DNA from: Solanum dulcamara
Taxonomy: Eukaryota; Streptophyta; Magnoliopsida; Solanales; Solanaceae
Direction: 5' to 3'
DNA: 64,000 nt
NCBI RefSeq assembly: GCF_947179165.1
Contig: NC_077244.1
Coordinates: forward strand, 12,902,949 to 12,966,948
Below are positions 11,073-22,839 of this stretch, piece after piece; position 1 is the first letter of the stretch; the number at the start of each line of letters is the position of its first letter. The position numbers and the translations under genes were made by a program. The notes beneath the pieces are model-generated. The model ran no database searches. It saw only the letters and a program-made list of their open reading frames with translations, and had not been told where the DNA came from.

Positions 11073-14000
11073 TGTCACACCCCAATTGCATCAACAGGGT
11101 GTGATGGGCACCCGACCCCGTGCTCGGAGCCGAGCGAACCCGCTAACTCATATTACATTCTCAATCCCTTAAGAATTTTGCATTAAAAAGAAATGAAAAA
11201 AAACATAGCTACGCTTTCCGAACTTGCTATCAAAAATCTATCATCTCATGCGACATAATAACATATCGGCTGGTGACGCCGCTTACAAAGATGACACTCT
11301 ATACCCACAACTCTGTCTGCAAAGTCTCTAACTTTGAACGAAACATCATATCGCATATACTCTGACTCGGCCGCACTCCAGGAACAAGTGGAGTTGCTAA
11401 CCCTGCTGGAACATCTTCTATAGTAACTTCTACTTGTCTGTGTGTACCTGCGTGGCATGAAACGCTGCCCCCAATGAAAAGGGGGTCAGTACGAATAATG
11501 TACCGAGTATGTAAGGCATGAAAATCAGCATAATAAAGAACATAAGGTATGAACAACCATATCGTAGAATCATAGACATATAGTGAGATAAGAGAGTAAC
11601 CTGTACATATGAGTGACCTTTTAGGCCGGATGCCATGCATGCTTGTCTTATCATAAAAAAACATTTCTTGTTCATATTCATAGAAAATAGAAGTCATATC
11701 ACCGAACAACGTCGGCGTGCCCACATATGTCCCGCGTCCGGGCATCCCACGTCCAGGATGAAAATTACTCCAACTGATCAGGTTGGAATGCGTCTATAGC
11801 GCCACATATACACCTCCCCATATCCCACATATACATATACATATACATATAGACAACATGCAGGAGAGCTCAACGAAAGTCATGTATCTATCGGAGTGAC
11901 GGAAGGTCGGTAACCTCCGATTATATTATGAATTAATCACGGTCGCTTTGTCTCACCTTGAAGGAACAATTATTATAGGATGAGACTATCAACGAAAGAT
12001 AATATTAAGAGAACGTAGAATAAGGTCACAATCTCATAAGACGTCAAATCGTATACATATCCACATAGGACCAATTTTCAAGACTCGTAGAAAAATCGGA
12101 ATGAGCTATGATTCAAAATCAAGATAAGAGTCATGTCAAGTACCTTTTGAAAATTACCATGGATTATGTCAAAATAAAACTTTTGAAATCATATACGCGT
12201 ATCTAAGCACGAGAAAATATCCTTTGGAAACTCAAGAAAATTGGCCATCCTAGTGGCTCTACGAATAAGACTTTCTTGAAATTGTATAAAATGACATATA
12301 CTTGTTTCATAAAAATTATGCCAAAAGAAAGTGTAGCTCTATATACTTATGTCAAAACATGCCAAGAGAAAGAAGAGTAAACATTACATACATGAAGCCG
12401 TTCTTATCTTAGCCATCATAGACATATTCTCATCCTCGACATCATCAATGTCGTTGTAAAACATATCCATCGTCATTGCCATAAAAGCTTGTAATATTGT
12501 AAACCTTTGTTTTGGGAAACTATAGACATTTTGGAAACATTGACGGGTTATAGGAAAAGTAGTCATTTCCTTGGGACCATTGACACCTAGCTTTTGAAAA
12601 CAAAGAATATATGGAAGCACTTATGAAACCATAGCATCAGAATCATGCCTTGAAAAAGAAGGGTAAGCCTTACATACTTATGCCAAAGACATGTCAAAAG
12701 AAGGAACGGTTAGCTTTACATAATTTGTCCGCTTCCTTAGTCACCCCACCTAACTCTTGGCCTTTCCAAAATCTATAACAAGATTAATAAATGCCAACAT
12801 TAGCTATAGGTATCCAAGAACCTCATTCTAAACTAACATTTTGTCTACCGAAATTTCGACAGCACTTCCCCTGTAAATACACCATCCCCGAGAATCTAAC
12901 TCGGCCAATTTACCAACAATCATACCAAATCAATATACTACTTTCTCCAAGACCTTTCAATTCCAATAAGAACAATAACAATCTAATCCCTTGTTTCAAA
13001 TTCAATTACCACAACCCAATAATTTACACACTAACCACATCATACTAACAATATTAGCAATTATTACAAAACACAATTTACACAGTAGTCTTTCTTCTTT
13101 TTCTTCTTTCTTCTTTCTTCTTTCTCTTCTTTCTTTTATTACATAAGGCCACAATTTCTACTCCAACTTCACACCTTCAACTAATATCAACATTTCTTAT
13201 TCCCTTACTAGCTCAAGACCATTTAAACATAATTCAAAAGAAATTAACATTATTCCATACAATATACCAAAAATTCCATCAAAATCATAATCCACCCAAA
13301 ACTTCTACAAACACAACGGAACTACCAAATCGCATTGTCTTCCTCCAAATTCATTAAGAATAACAATAATCCCCATATTAAAATTCCACTTCCATGATTT
13401 CATAAAACTATACTAAAATCACATAATTTCATATAACAACTTGTAACCAATTTCAAGGCCGTCTCGAATCGTTCAACTTTTAATTACACCATAACCGCCA
13501 TAACAACACAACTAACAAGCTAAATAAAGTTCAACTCCTCTTCTTCCAACCAACACACCACATGTCCACACACACCCACTTGCACACCCACATGTTCACA
13601 CACCCACATACATCACAATTACATGATTTCCACTTAATTCTACTAGCTACAACACATAGACTTCTTCCATAACATAAAAGATAGAATTCTTACCTTTTTC
13701 TTCAAATTTCGACTTGCCACAAACGAAATTTTCTCGCTCAATTAATTATACCATGTTGAAGAGGGCCTCAAACTTGACAAGAATTCAAGAAGACAAGATT
13801 TTTGGATCAAAGTTGAAGAACTTGGCAATTTTTCCCCTTTTTTTTTTCCTCAAGTTCGGCCCTAGTTTCACCCTCTCTTTAGTCTTGATGACTTTGATTT
13901 TTCTTGAAGCTTCTAGTAATCTAGATGATATATCTATATAGATAATATATGGGTAATGGGCCTTCCTTGCTTTGGGCCTCAACTTCTCCTATTATTATCT

Positions 14001-14220
14001 TTTTTTTTTTTTTTGAGCCCAAAAACTATAAGTCTTATTTAGTAGCTCACAAAACTAATTTCCAAAATTTCCAATTTTTCCTTTAACCTTTTCTAGTATT
14101 TCCACATCCAAAATTTAGTCATAAGAATCTTGTATCCAACAAGATCAAACATAACCTTGTCCTTGATTTGTTACCATTATTTCTAACATGTCCAAATGCG
14201 AAAAAATACGGGTTGTAACA
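11073..14220 (-). repeat. 5' LTR (3148 bp) of the young non-autonomous element, complete
   Basis: It is bounded by TG...CA (plus strand TGTCACACC ... TTGTAACA). Reading on the minus strand there is a TATA-like stretch at about 13950-13926, a donor-like AAAAAG/GTAAGAATTC with the intron base at 13693, a long pyrimidine-rich stretch, the AGTAC-type inverted repeat (11503-11485) and an acceptor-like GCCACGCAG/GTAC ending at 11448. The plus-strand CTTTCTTCTTTC run at about 13089-13136 is low complexity. The frame at 11299-11745 overlaps the conserved repeat and is not called as a gene. Confidence 0.85.
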
Positions 14221-14971
14221 TTTGGCAAAGCATGAACGGATGTGGCAACAATGTCGGCTTGTTGTACTGTCACTGGCTCATAAGTGATGGTTGTCAGATA
14301 AGAGAAACTCCCACATAAGTCTTGATAATACTCTGAGTCGGATTGAGTTGAATGGTATGTGATTGGTCCCGTCTAAACCGTATTCTCGTTTAGATCTAGG
14401 ACACTCGATTGAGTTGTTATTTCTCTTGAGTTGAGTTCTGATAGAATTGATGTTTCCTTTATGTCCTTCCATTTGGCCATTTTACATACCAGTACATTCC
14501 ACGTACTGACGCCATTTGGCCTGCATCGTTTCATAATGCAGAGACAGGTACCAGAGATCATCAACCGGCTCTCCGTTGAAGATCCCCACCCCCTCCCAGC
14601 TAGCGGTGAGTCCTCCTAGTTTCGGAGAATGTTGAGCTCTTCTTGTATAGTTCTGATGTTACTTGTTTTATTTTGATTGTTGGTAGCCATGGGTTTGTCA
14701 TGGGCACCTTCCAAATTGTAGATAGAGGCTTCATAGACCGGAGTGTAGAAATGTTGAATTATTCTTTTGAGTAGCCCTTTTTAAAATTTTTTATCGAGTT
14801 GATGATTGTTTGGCCTTTGGCCCTAACTTATGAACAGTATACCCTTAATTGAGTTTTCCGCTAAGAGAATTTGATTCAATGAACATGTGACTGGACCAGG
14901 TGGTTCGCTCGGAGATCAGAAATGGCCTTCGAGTGCCGGCCACGCCTAGGGTACCCTCCCGGGGCGTGACA
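14221..14971 (+). repeat. Plus-strand LTR fragment (3' part)
   Basis: It ends GGGGCGTGACA at 14971, like the other gypsy LTR ends here, and contains AGTACATTCCACGTACTGAC (14491-14510), the inverted-repeat motif found in seven LTR copies in this window. No primer site follows, so it is either a 3' LTR end or a recombined remnant. The left part is cut where the young element starts at 14220. Confidence 0.65.
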
Positions 14972-15248
14972 TAATCCTCAGCTGAGATAACTACCATATT
15001 GTAAAAGTCGGTCAGGACCTCTGTTTGAACCTGCAACACGACACGCAGCGTCCCCAAGCAATGAAACATTAGTACGAATGAAAATGTACTGGTATGTAAG
15101 GCAAAAAGTAGAATCATAAATAGTTGTGATAAAAGGGTAATAGAGATACCACCTGGAACTAAAACTCTGATAGCCTTCATGGCTAACATCTGACGTCATT
15201 ATAATCAAATATGCATGGTATGCTTGTGTAATCATATGTAGTGACATG

Positions 15249-15308
<60 letters not shown>

Positions 15309-16210
15309 GCAAATGCATGACATGCCCAGCCAATCTTTGCTCTTTCATACTCATATTCTCGTCATAATCACTTTTGTATAACATGCATATGATTCGTAGA
15401 ACCTCATATAATTTTAGAATAAACTTGAAGACTTAGTTTGACTTTAGAAAATGTTTAATAGGATGTTCATAAAGAGGTTAAGGTGCTTAAAGAATCTCAT
15501 CATAACTTCATTTTAACTTTTATATGTTCTTTTTGGCTTATAAAACTCATTATAGACTCAAAGCTTTTGACTCGACTTTAACTTGACGAATTAATCATTC
15601 AGGAATTTAAAAGGAGACTAACATGCCTGACTTGATTTATTATAGACGACTCCAAGTTCGTGATAGCATCATCATTTTAGAAACAAGGTTACTTGACAAG
15701 TGTATAACCAAGAGAATAGAGTACAAAATTTGGCATTTAAATCATTTTCAAACAACATTTTCATAAAAGCATCTGACGCGAAGGAATTATTTAACGATCC
15801 CCTAAGATACAATATAATAATTTCCTAATATTTACCCTCCCTCTTAGGACCATAGTTTGCTAATATGCATAAGGAATAAGAAACTTGATGGAAAATAACT
15901 TTAACAGTCAAACATATTTCATAATGTTACAATCACGATAATCATATGATAAAATCAAAGAATAAAATCAGCTAAAATCTTAATGCTCTTCATAGAGGGT
16001 CTTCCTAACAATAGAATAATAAAAATGACTCATTTAATAAATTTATAATTCTTAAAATTTGTGCAATATGAAAAAGAGGATGTTGCCTTAACGTACCTTG
16101 AATACGAGGTTGAATAACTTGAGGTAAATAGTTTTCTTTCGATGATCGAACATAACATCGTCATTTTTGTTTTTTCCATAAAATCTTTCTAGCGATCCAT
16201 TCATATATAT
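14972..16210 (-). repeat. Minus-strand LTR fragment
   Basis: The stretch 14978-15240 aligns by eye with 11340-11520 of the minus 5' LTR (GCAGCGTCCCCAAGCAATG, then the inverted repeat around 15071-15089). It is opposed to the plus fragment ending at 14971, and its own LTR terminus is missing. The rest, to about 16210, is AT-rich LTR body; the right limit is approximate. Confidence 0.55.
15252..15305. repeat. (TA)n microsatellite
   Basis: About 26 uninterrupted TA dinucleotides inside the minus LTR fragment, probably variable in length between individuals. Confidence 0.95.
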
Positions 16211-17244
16211 GTACTATAGCCTATGTGATATTTTTTGGATAAAAAAATGAGTATATTTGCTGGTCATATGCAAATGTCTAAGCTACAACAAACATGAGAT
16301 ATAAATGTTTGGAAAGGAATAAAAAAAAATTGGTTGAAGCGTTCATACAGGTGTATACATTACTTTACTAATATATAGAAGAGGCTAGAAGCAGACTGCT
16401 CTTGGTCAACATACCTGTTTCAGTCAGGGGTAATTTTATCTTCTGTTTTGTATCTACACATGTTCTTCCTTGTTCATACACTGTTTTTTCTTATTGCTTT
16501 ATGCACTGCTATTTCTAATCTCATATAGAAACACCACAAACACTTTTCATTATTTCCGTCGAAATGCTTCGTCTCTTCTCATCTCTTCGCTGGTAGGTAT
16601 TTCCTTTTTTTTTCAAATGTCACTTTCTTATCTTCTTGTTCAAAAAGATCCCTATTTTGGTGTACATTTTAGAATTGGTTCTTGAGACTCCTTTTAGCAG
16701 AGTCTTATAATTGATCGGTCATTGATTTTTCTTACCTGCGTTGATAAAAAAAATTAAATTCTTTTTTTTTTCTTTCTGTTACTTGTGTTTTCACCTCTGT
16801 GCATATTACTGAAAGATTCATGGTTGTTGTTTAAGAAGCAACAAGAGTGTTGACTTCTCCGTTTTTTCCATTCTTCTTTTTGTTAATATAATATTTAAAC
16901 ATTCTTCATACCCTTACTTATTTTCTTATATAGATAGAAAGCAAAGTGGAAGGGTCTTACATCATTAGAAATTTTCCTATTTTCTTGCGCCGCTATGCTT
17001 TTTGGTATGAGCTTTTCTTTGGAGTTCTTTTATGTTGTTTTCTAAATTAATTGACGTACATGCAAAACTTAAAACTTCATTTGATTTGTGGTAAATTTCA
17101 AACGGTAAAAAGAAATAGAGTGCTACTCAAACAAGTTAAAGACTCTCAATGAATTAACTGAAAAATCACATATACTTAGTTTAGCTCAACAATCGGCCAC
17201 TTTCATTATTTATTATTGAAGTGAAACTCAAGAGCCTGTTTTTT
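16211..17244. other. AT-rich region with no clear gene; possible leader exon
   Basis: No coding frame with family features. Before the outer copia inserted, this stretch was joined directly to 29524, upstream of the RPA-like locus. A pyrimidine-rich block at about 16540-16595 ends in TCGCTG/GTAGGT, a plausible 5' splice site. It could be a non-coding leader exon of that locus; this is conjecture. Confidence 0.3.
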
Positions 17245-17249
17245 GTTTT

Positions 17250-17603
17250 TAATGGAATACAAAGTAAAAATGGTGATACAAGAAAGAATGAAGATGGCAG
17301 TAGAAAAGAAGAAAGAGGAAAGTGTTCAAACACACCAAGATGACACGTGGAAAATAGAGTCATGCCTCACATGAAATTTTCTAGAAGCTTATTATTTTCC
17401 TTGTAGAAAAACAGATTTTATTTACATTGTTATTTCTATTTTTGTAAATAATAGTTTGTTACAAATAGTCTAATAAGCATAGGACACATAGGCAGTTTGT
17501 TAGGAGTAGGATTCTCTTCATTCCTATATATACATGTACAGTGACAACGAGTAATACACAAAAAATTCAGCTCAACATAATTTCGTCTTCTTTCTTGTTT
17601 TCA
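17250..17603 (+). repeat. 5' LTR of outer copia
   Basis: It runs from TAATGGAATAC to TTGTTTTCA, directly followed by the primer site. It contains a TATA box TATATATA at about 17525-17532, giving a start site shortly before 17570. It differs from the 3' LTR at only a few positions (for example CTAGAAGC against CTATAAGC). Confidence 0.9.
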
Positions 17604-17615
17604 TGGTATCAAAGC
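17604..17615 (+). other. Primer binding site of outer copia
   Basis: TGGTATCAAAGC directly abuts the LTR end. It is a one-base variant of the iMet-type site TGGTATCAGAGC. Confidence 0.85.
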
Positions 17616-17680
17616 AGTGATTAAGATCACTTTCTTTTCTTTTTCTTCTTTTCTCCAGATCAATCCTTTTTTTCTGAAAA

Positions 17681-18603
17681 ATGGTTGAACCAACTCTTGA
17701 GACTCATGCTACTCCTGCAGTTGGGAATACTACTATTGCTGAAACCATTAATACATCTCATCCTCTTTATTTAGCACCATCTGATTCACCTGGTGCCTTG
17801 CTTGTTAATATTATTTTTGATGGGAAAAGCTTTGGGGGATGGTAAAGGGCTTTGCGGATTTCCCTCACTGCTAAGAATAAATCAAGTTATGTTGATGAAA
17901 CTACTGCTGAACCTAATGTTGGATATGATCTTCGTGCTTCATGGTCTAGATCCAGTAATATGGTCATTTCTTGATTATTAAATTCACTCTCAAGGGACAT
18001 TATCACACTGCTAAAGATATCTGGGATGAACTTGGAGCCAAATTTGGATAAAGTTTTTGAGCTAGATTATATCAGCATCAAAAAGAACTCAGTGACCTTG
18101 TGCAAGGTTAATCTGATGTTGCAGCTTACTTCACCAAAATCAAATGTTTGTGGGATGAATTAGATACCTTGGACTCTTTTATTCCTTGTTCTTATATGTG
18201 TTCCTGTGGAACAAAAGAAAAGAATGTAAAATTTAAGCAGGATGAAAGATTAGTCAATTTTTTGATAGGATTGAATGACTTTTTCTGTGGAGCAAAGGGA
18301 AATATACTCATGATTTCACCCATTTCTACTGTTTCTAATGCTTATGCCCTCTTGGTACAAGAGAAGAAACAAAGGGAAACGCAAAGTACCCCTAAATTCC
18401 CTAGAGAATCATCTTCTTTTGCTGTTACGCAACAAAACACCACTAGACAGAGAAATTTCACCACTGACTATAGAGTCCAAAGGGCAGCCTATGACAACAA
18501 GAATCCTAACTCTATTTGCAAGTACTGTAAGAAGTCTGGACATTCTATTGAGAAATTCTACAAACTCCATGGTTTTCCACCTAATTTTAAGTTCACCAAA
18601 TAA
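17681..18603 (+). pseudogene. Gag of outer copia, broken
   Basis: The start at 17681 (MVEPTLETH) is followed by a copia N-terminal block with PLYLAPSDSPGALL and a GKSFGGW motif; TAA at 17843-17845 then stops it. Sequence resumes in frame (RALRISLTAKNK) to another stop near 17972, shifts frame, and is open again at 18148-18603. The C-terminal knuckle reads CKYCKKSGHSIEKF: the last zinc ligand, normally Cys, is Phe. Gag would package the RNA into virus-like particles; this copy cannot be made whole. Confidence 0.8.
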
Positions 18604-18867
18604 AGGAATTATCAAAAATCTGCACAGAGCAATGTTGTATCTTACAATGAGGATTCTAGAGAGCCATTTATTGTTATTGTTCACTCTAGTGAGTAAGAAA
18701 AATTACTCAGTCCAGAACAATTGACTCAAATCATACAGATGTTGCAATAAGTGAAAACAAAAGATCTGATGTCATAGCAAATGCAAACTGTGCTGGTATA
18801 AGATTAAGTCCATTCTCTTTAAATTCTAACATTGATTTCTCAAAAATTGGTAGTTCAAAATTCACTA

Positions 18868-19148
18868 ACAATACTTGGATCATTGACTCTGGTGCTTCTG
18901 AGCACATGAGTTATATAAAAGATTTTTTTATCAGCATGAGAACTCTCCCCTATCCTGTGCTTGTCAAGTTACCAAATTCTCAGAATGTCTCTGTTTCTCA
19001 GTATGGATCTATTAAGTTATTCTCTAATCTTACCATACATAATGTTCTTTTTATTCCTAGCTTTCATTTTAACTTTTTGTCAGTTCACAGATTATGCCAG
19101 CAACTGACTAATTTCATGATTTTTTCTCCTTTTCATTGCTATATGTAG
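18868..19148 (+). pseudogene. Protease domain of outer copia
   Basis: The motif WIIDSGASEHM at about 18876-18908 is the copia aspartic protease active site, D-S-G-A with the following histidine. The open stretch 18906-19148 continues the domain (SIKLFSNLTIHNVLFIPSF, as in other copia proteases) and then ends. The next domain starts in another frame at 19136. Confidence 0.8.
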
Positions 19149-19906
19149 GGCCCTTGAAGGGACCCAGGCTACTTGGTAAAACCCAGAAAGGACTCTATCT
19201 TCTCAACAATAGGAATCCAAAATCCACTCTTCTTCTAAGTTCTAGTATCAAGTTGCCTAGTTATGTTGTTAATTCCCTAAAGTATGTTTCATCCGGGTTC
19301 AATTGTCGTTTAGTTTCAAATGTTACAAGTAGACTATGGTGCCATAGTTTGGGTCACATGCCTTTGTTGAATATGAAGAATATTAATGAAATTTCTTTCA
19401 ATGTTTGTTCTAAATTTGCCTTTCCTTGTTCCATTTGTCCTTTAGCAAAGCAAAGCAAATTGCCTTTCCCTAACAGTAATATTTCTACAAAGCAAAGCTT
19501 TGATCTGATACATATTGACACATGGAGACCTTACGAAACACCTACCTATGATGGATACAAGTATTTCCTAACTATAGTGGATTATTTCACTAGAAGTACT
19601 TGGACTTTTCTTTTGTCTACCAAGTCCAATGCATTCTCTGTTTTAAAATCATTTCTTGCAATGGTAGAAAGACAATTTGAACAAAAGGTAAAAGTTGTTA
19701 GGTCTAACAATGCTTGGAAATTAGGATCCAGTTTTGAAACTTCTTCATTTTTTTCTTCTCAAGGCATAATTCATCAAACTTTTTGTGTTGCCACACCACA
19801 ACAAAATGGTGTGGTTGAAAGAAAACATACACATTTATTAGAAGTTGTAGAGCCCTTTTATTTCAATCTCACCTTCCAACTAAGTTTTGGGGGGATTGCC
19901 TTATGA
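19136..19906 (+). pseudogene. GAG-pre-integrase and integrase of outer copia
   Basis: There are 256 open codons. The first part holds the pre-integrase zinc region (LWCHSLGHMP, then CSICPLAKQ), followed by the integrase core. The first catalytic Asp is in HIDTW and the Glu in NGVVERKH. The second Asp, expected in an R-S-D-N block, is Asn (VRSNNAWK), so the DDE triad is broken. The frame ends at 19906; integrase-like sequence continues in another frame to the MITE at 20142. Confidence 0.85.
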
Positions 19907-21330
19907 CAGCTACATACCTAATAAATAGGTGTCCTACTAGAATATTTTCTTTCAAAACACCTTATGAGAAACTTTTTGTTCATCCTCCTACATACACTTA
20001 AAATGTGTTGGTTGCCTTTGTTTTGCATCTACTTTATCCCATGGAAGGACAAAATTGGAACCTATAGCACAACCTTATGTATTTCTTGGTTATCTATTTG
20101 GAAAAAAGGGCTATAAATTGCTTAACCTACATACTCAAAAGTAGGGCTGTACAGGACAAACCGATAAACCGCACCAAACCGACAAATCGAACCAAACCGG
20201 AAAAAAAACCCGACTAGTGGTTTGGTTTGACTTGGTTTGGTGTTTGAAAAAAAACCCGACCATTATAGGGTTGGTTTGGTTTTAACTAAAAAAAGTCAAA
20301 CCGAACCCAAACCGACCCGATTATAGATATACTACTTTTAAATTATGTTATACATAAAAATATTTATTAAAATGTAATTTATAAATATTTTTAATTTTTT
20401 TTCATAATTTTTGTTTTCTTTCTTACATTTAGATTTGGACTTGAGTAGCCCATCTAAATAATATACAAAAAAAACTTATCTTATAAAGTTATATTATAAA
20501 GTTAAAACTTCAAACAGTGTTGTGCTTCCATCTTATATGTTAATATTTTATACTAGAACTCTTTTTAAGAAGCACTGCTCTGTGCTTTTTATTAGATGAA
20601 TCCCGAAAAAATCCGAAAAAACTCAAAAAAAACCGAGAAACCCGAAAAACCCGAAAAAACACGAAAAATCCAAGAAAAATTGATATTGAAAAACCCGACT
20701 TTTATTGGTTTGGTTTGGTTTATAGATTTAATAACCCGACACAAATGATTTGATTTGGTTTGTAAAATATCCGAACCAACCCGGTCCATGTACACCCCTA
20801 CTCAAAAGTTCTTTGTTTCTAGAGATGTGGTATTTCATGAGGAAATATATCCTTTCAATTCCATTAAAGATACAAGTCCCATTTTTCCTTTGATGGACAT
20901 TGACAATAGCTATTATCCTGCTAGTACACCAAATTCAACACCTCTAGATATTTCTCCAGAAGTTTGTATCTCCCGCATCACCTAATGAAATAACTCATTC
21001 CCCTGTCACAAATGAACCTGACCAACATATAGAGTCTGAATCTACTCTGAGGAGGTCCACTAGGTCTGTCCGCACCCCAGCCTATCTTCATGAGTATGTT
21101 TGCAATTTTATTCATTTTTCAAATGTTACTTCTTCCTATTTTGCCTCTACTATTTCTGCACCTCTTTGTTCTTTTAATGCTTTGTATGATTTTAACAAAC
21201 AATACCATAATTCTCTTTCTCAAATTTTTGAACCTAAAAGTTTTTCACAAGACATTTTATATCCTGATTGGCAAGATGCTATGACAAAAGAACTTGAGGC
21301 ACTGATTACAAATAACACATGGGAACTTGT
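19907..21330 (+). pseudogene. Integrase C-terminal and linker remnant, split by MITE
   Basis: Copia-type sequence continues from 19907 to 20141 and resumes after the MITE at 20801. Joining across the MITE target site gives an uninterrupted codon run around QKFFVSRDVVFHE, typical of the copia integrase-RT linker. A stop occurs in the 20985 area. The stretch reaches the start of RT (NNTWELV) at 21310-21330, where the second copia is inserted. Confidence 0.7.
20134..20808. mobile_element. hAT-type MITE, 659 bp, with 8-bp target duplication
   Basis: The element runs from 20142 to 20800 and is flanked by CTCAAAAG on both sides (20134-20141 and 20801-20808). The ends are inverted: TAGGGCTGTACA and, on the other strand, TAGGGGTGTACA. 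Terminal bases TAGGG and an 8-bp duplication fit the hAT superfamily. The interior has many AAACCGA/GGTTTGG repeats and no transposase, so it is non-autonomous. It lies in the copia integrase-RT linker. Confidence 0.9.
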
Positions 21331-22255
21331 TGTTAGTAAACTGTATTGTAAATATTAAAATCAGTAACAACAAGTAAAGGTAATAAAACACAGAATCTGG
21401 AAAAATTAATGCAGAAACAGAATCGAGCCCACTGAATGCACAGTGTGTCCTTAAGGAAATTATTCCCCTCAAAGTACCCAAGGTTTTGGAATTTTTCCTC
21501 CAAGGATAGAACGATTTACTCACCAAAGTAGAGGTACTGCAAATCTTTGATGACAGCGAACCACTTGAAGGATGTATATCACACGATTTTAGGAAGTGTA
21601 GAAAGAAGAAGAAGAAGATGGTATGTTCAGAATTTCATATGGAACATTCTGAAGATTTTACAGATATATATAGACTATTTATACCTTTTCAGAAAAGGCA
21701 CCTGTTGGGAAAAGGTTTGCCTGTTGAGAAGGTTTGCAACTTTTCGGACAAGGTTGCAACCATTCAAAAATCCGTTGGAAAAAACGGAGGGAAATTTTAA
21801 ATTAATCCGGGAAGAAACGGGTCGCGGGTCAGGATTTTTTCCACTTCATTAATTAATTAAATAAATAATATTAATTAATTAAAATTTAAAGAAAATTTGG
21901 TCCAAAAAGATTATCAATCAATCATATCAATTGACCAAATCCAAATCCAAATCCAAATCCAAATCCAAATCCGAAGCCGAAGCCGAAGCCGAAGCCGAAG
22001 CCGTAGCCGTAGCCGTAGCCGAAGCTGAAGCCGAGCCGAGCCGAGCGAGCGACGACGACGACGGCGCGAGGGGAGACCCTCTTCTTGACCCTTTAGCAAC
22101 ATGAAGGAGTGCTTCTATTTTTAAATAGGAGACTTTTCATTTCCACCACCTATGTGGGACCAAAGCTTATTTAATAAAATAAGAGAGAACATATCATTTC
22201 CTCTCCACTTCTTTTTCCCTCAATTTCCCATTCAACCTATCAATTAAACCCAACA
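21331..22255 (-). repeat. 3' LTR of inner copia (925 bp)
   Basis: On the minus strand it starts TGTTGGGTTTAATTG and ends ACTAACA. It is 212 bp longer than its partner because it keeps a block at about 21687-21935 that is missing from the 5' LTR, and it differs in the number of hexamer repeats. Frames over the repeat encode simple dipeptides and are not genes. Confidence 0.9.
21935..22060. repeat. Hexanucleotide array in inner copia 3' LTR
   Basis: A run of about 18 hexamers that changes type along its length: AAATCC units, then GAAGCC, then GTAGCC, then GAAGCC again, ending in a GC-rich GAGCC/GACGAC stretch. On the minus strand this lies in the upstream half of the LTR. Confidence 0.9.
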
Positions 22256-22266
22256 ATCCCCCACAT
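22256..22266 (-). other. Polypurine tract of inner copia
   Basis: On the minus strand ATGTGGGGGAT directly precedes the LTR start TGTTGGG, as expected for the plus-strand primer. Confidence 0.85.
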
Positions 22267-22839
22267 GAATGGGGAATGTCTACAAGATAAAGGAATGCAC
22301 GGATAAGTGTGTGATATACAAGCGAAGATTAATTGCATCTGGATAAGTAGGTTTCCCTTTGAACTTTCCATAGTGAACTTATATAGGATATACTCGATCA
22401 ATCGGTAGATGCGATATCTTTGAACCGTCGAACTTTGTTGTATAACTAGACAACATAAGTCACACAATCAATCATCAACCATCTATGGTTCTCACGGTTG
22501 TGTTCGTTTTAGCCATGAACACCGCCTGGTTTCGTGAATGCATAGAGAATGGGCCTTTACTGTCATTCCCCTTGAAGCGGCTTATACTTCACATTCACAT
22601 AGGTGATTTCTAAACGTGTAGTCCTATAGACACACTATCTAGTTATTTTCCGTCAGATTTAGATAATCATTAAAAAACCTTTAAAGCTTTATTAACTCAT
22701 TAAAAGCCTTAAGGTTTTATCCTTTGTTTCTGAACATTGTCATCATCACGAGAATGGGTTGAGTTATTTGACAATATTGAACCGTCAATCATAACTTTGT
22801 TTGATCTCTTTGAACCTAGTTCTTGGGATCTCCAGTCTA

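Larger units (their letters stand above)
7375..14220 (-). mobile_element. Young non-autonomous LTR retrotransposon with short internal region
   Basis: In minus orientation: 5' LTR 14220-11073, primer site 11069-11058, internal 11072-9599, polypurine tract, 3' LTR 9598-7375. The internal region is only about 1.47 kb and has no gag or pol domain, so movement would need proteins supplied by another element. The overlapping LTR parts (2224 bp each) differ at only about seven positions by eye. The 3' LTR lacks its last 924 bp, replaced by an unrelated-orientation LTR at 7374, so no target duplication can be read. Its primer-site leader matches that of the element at 56614-64000, making them one family. 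Confidence 0.85.

Noticed and set aside
11299..11745. 148-codon frame with IIRTDPLFIGGSVSCH, translatable also in other LTRs (15247-14978, 58845-59105)
   Set aside because: The similarity is explained by the conserved AGTAC/GTACT DNA element; only about 25 codons are shared and the rest diverges with stops.
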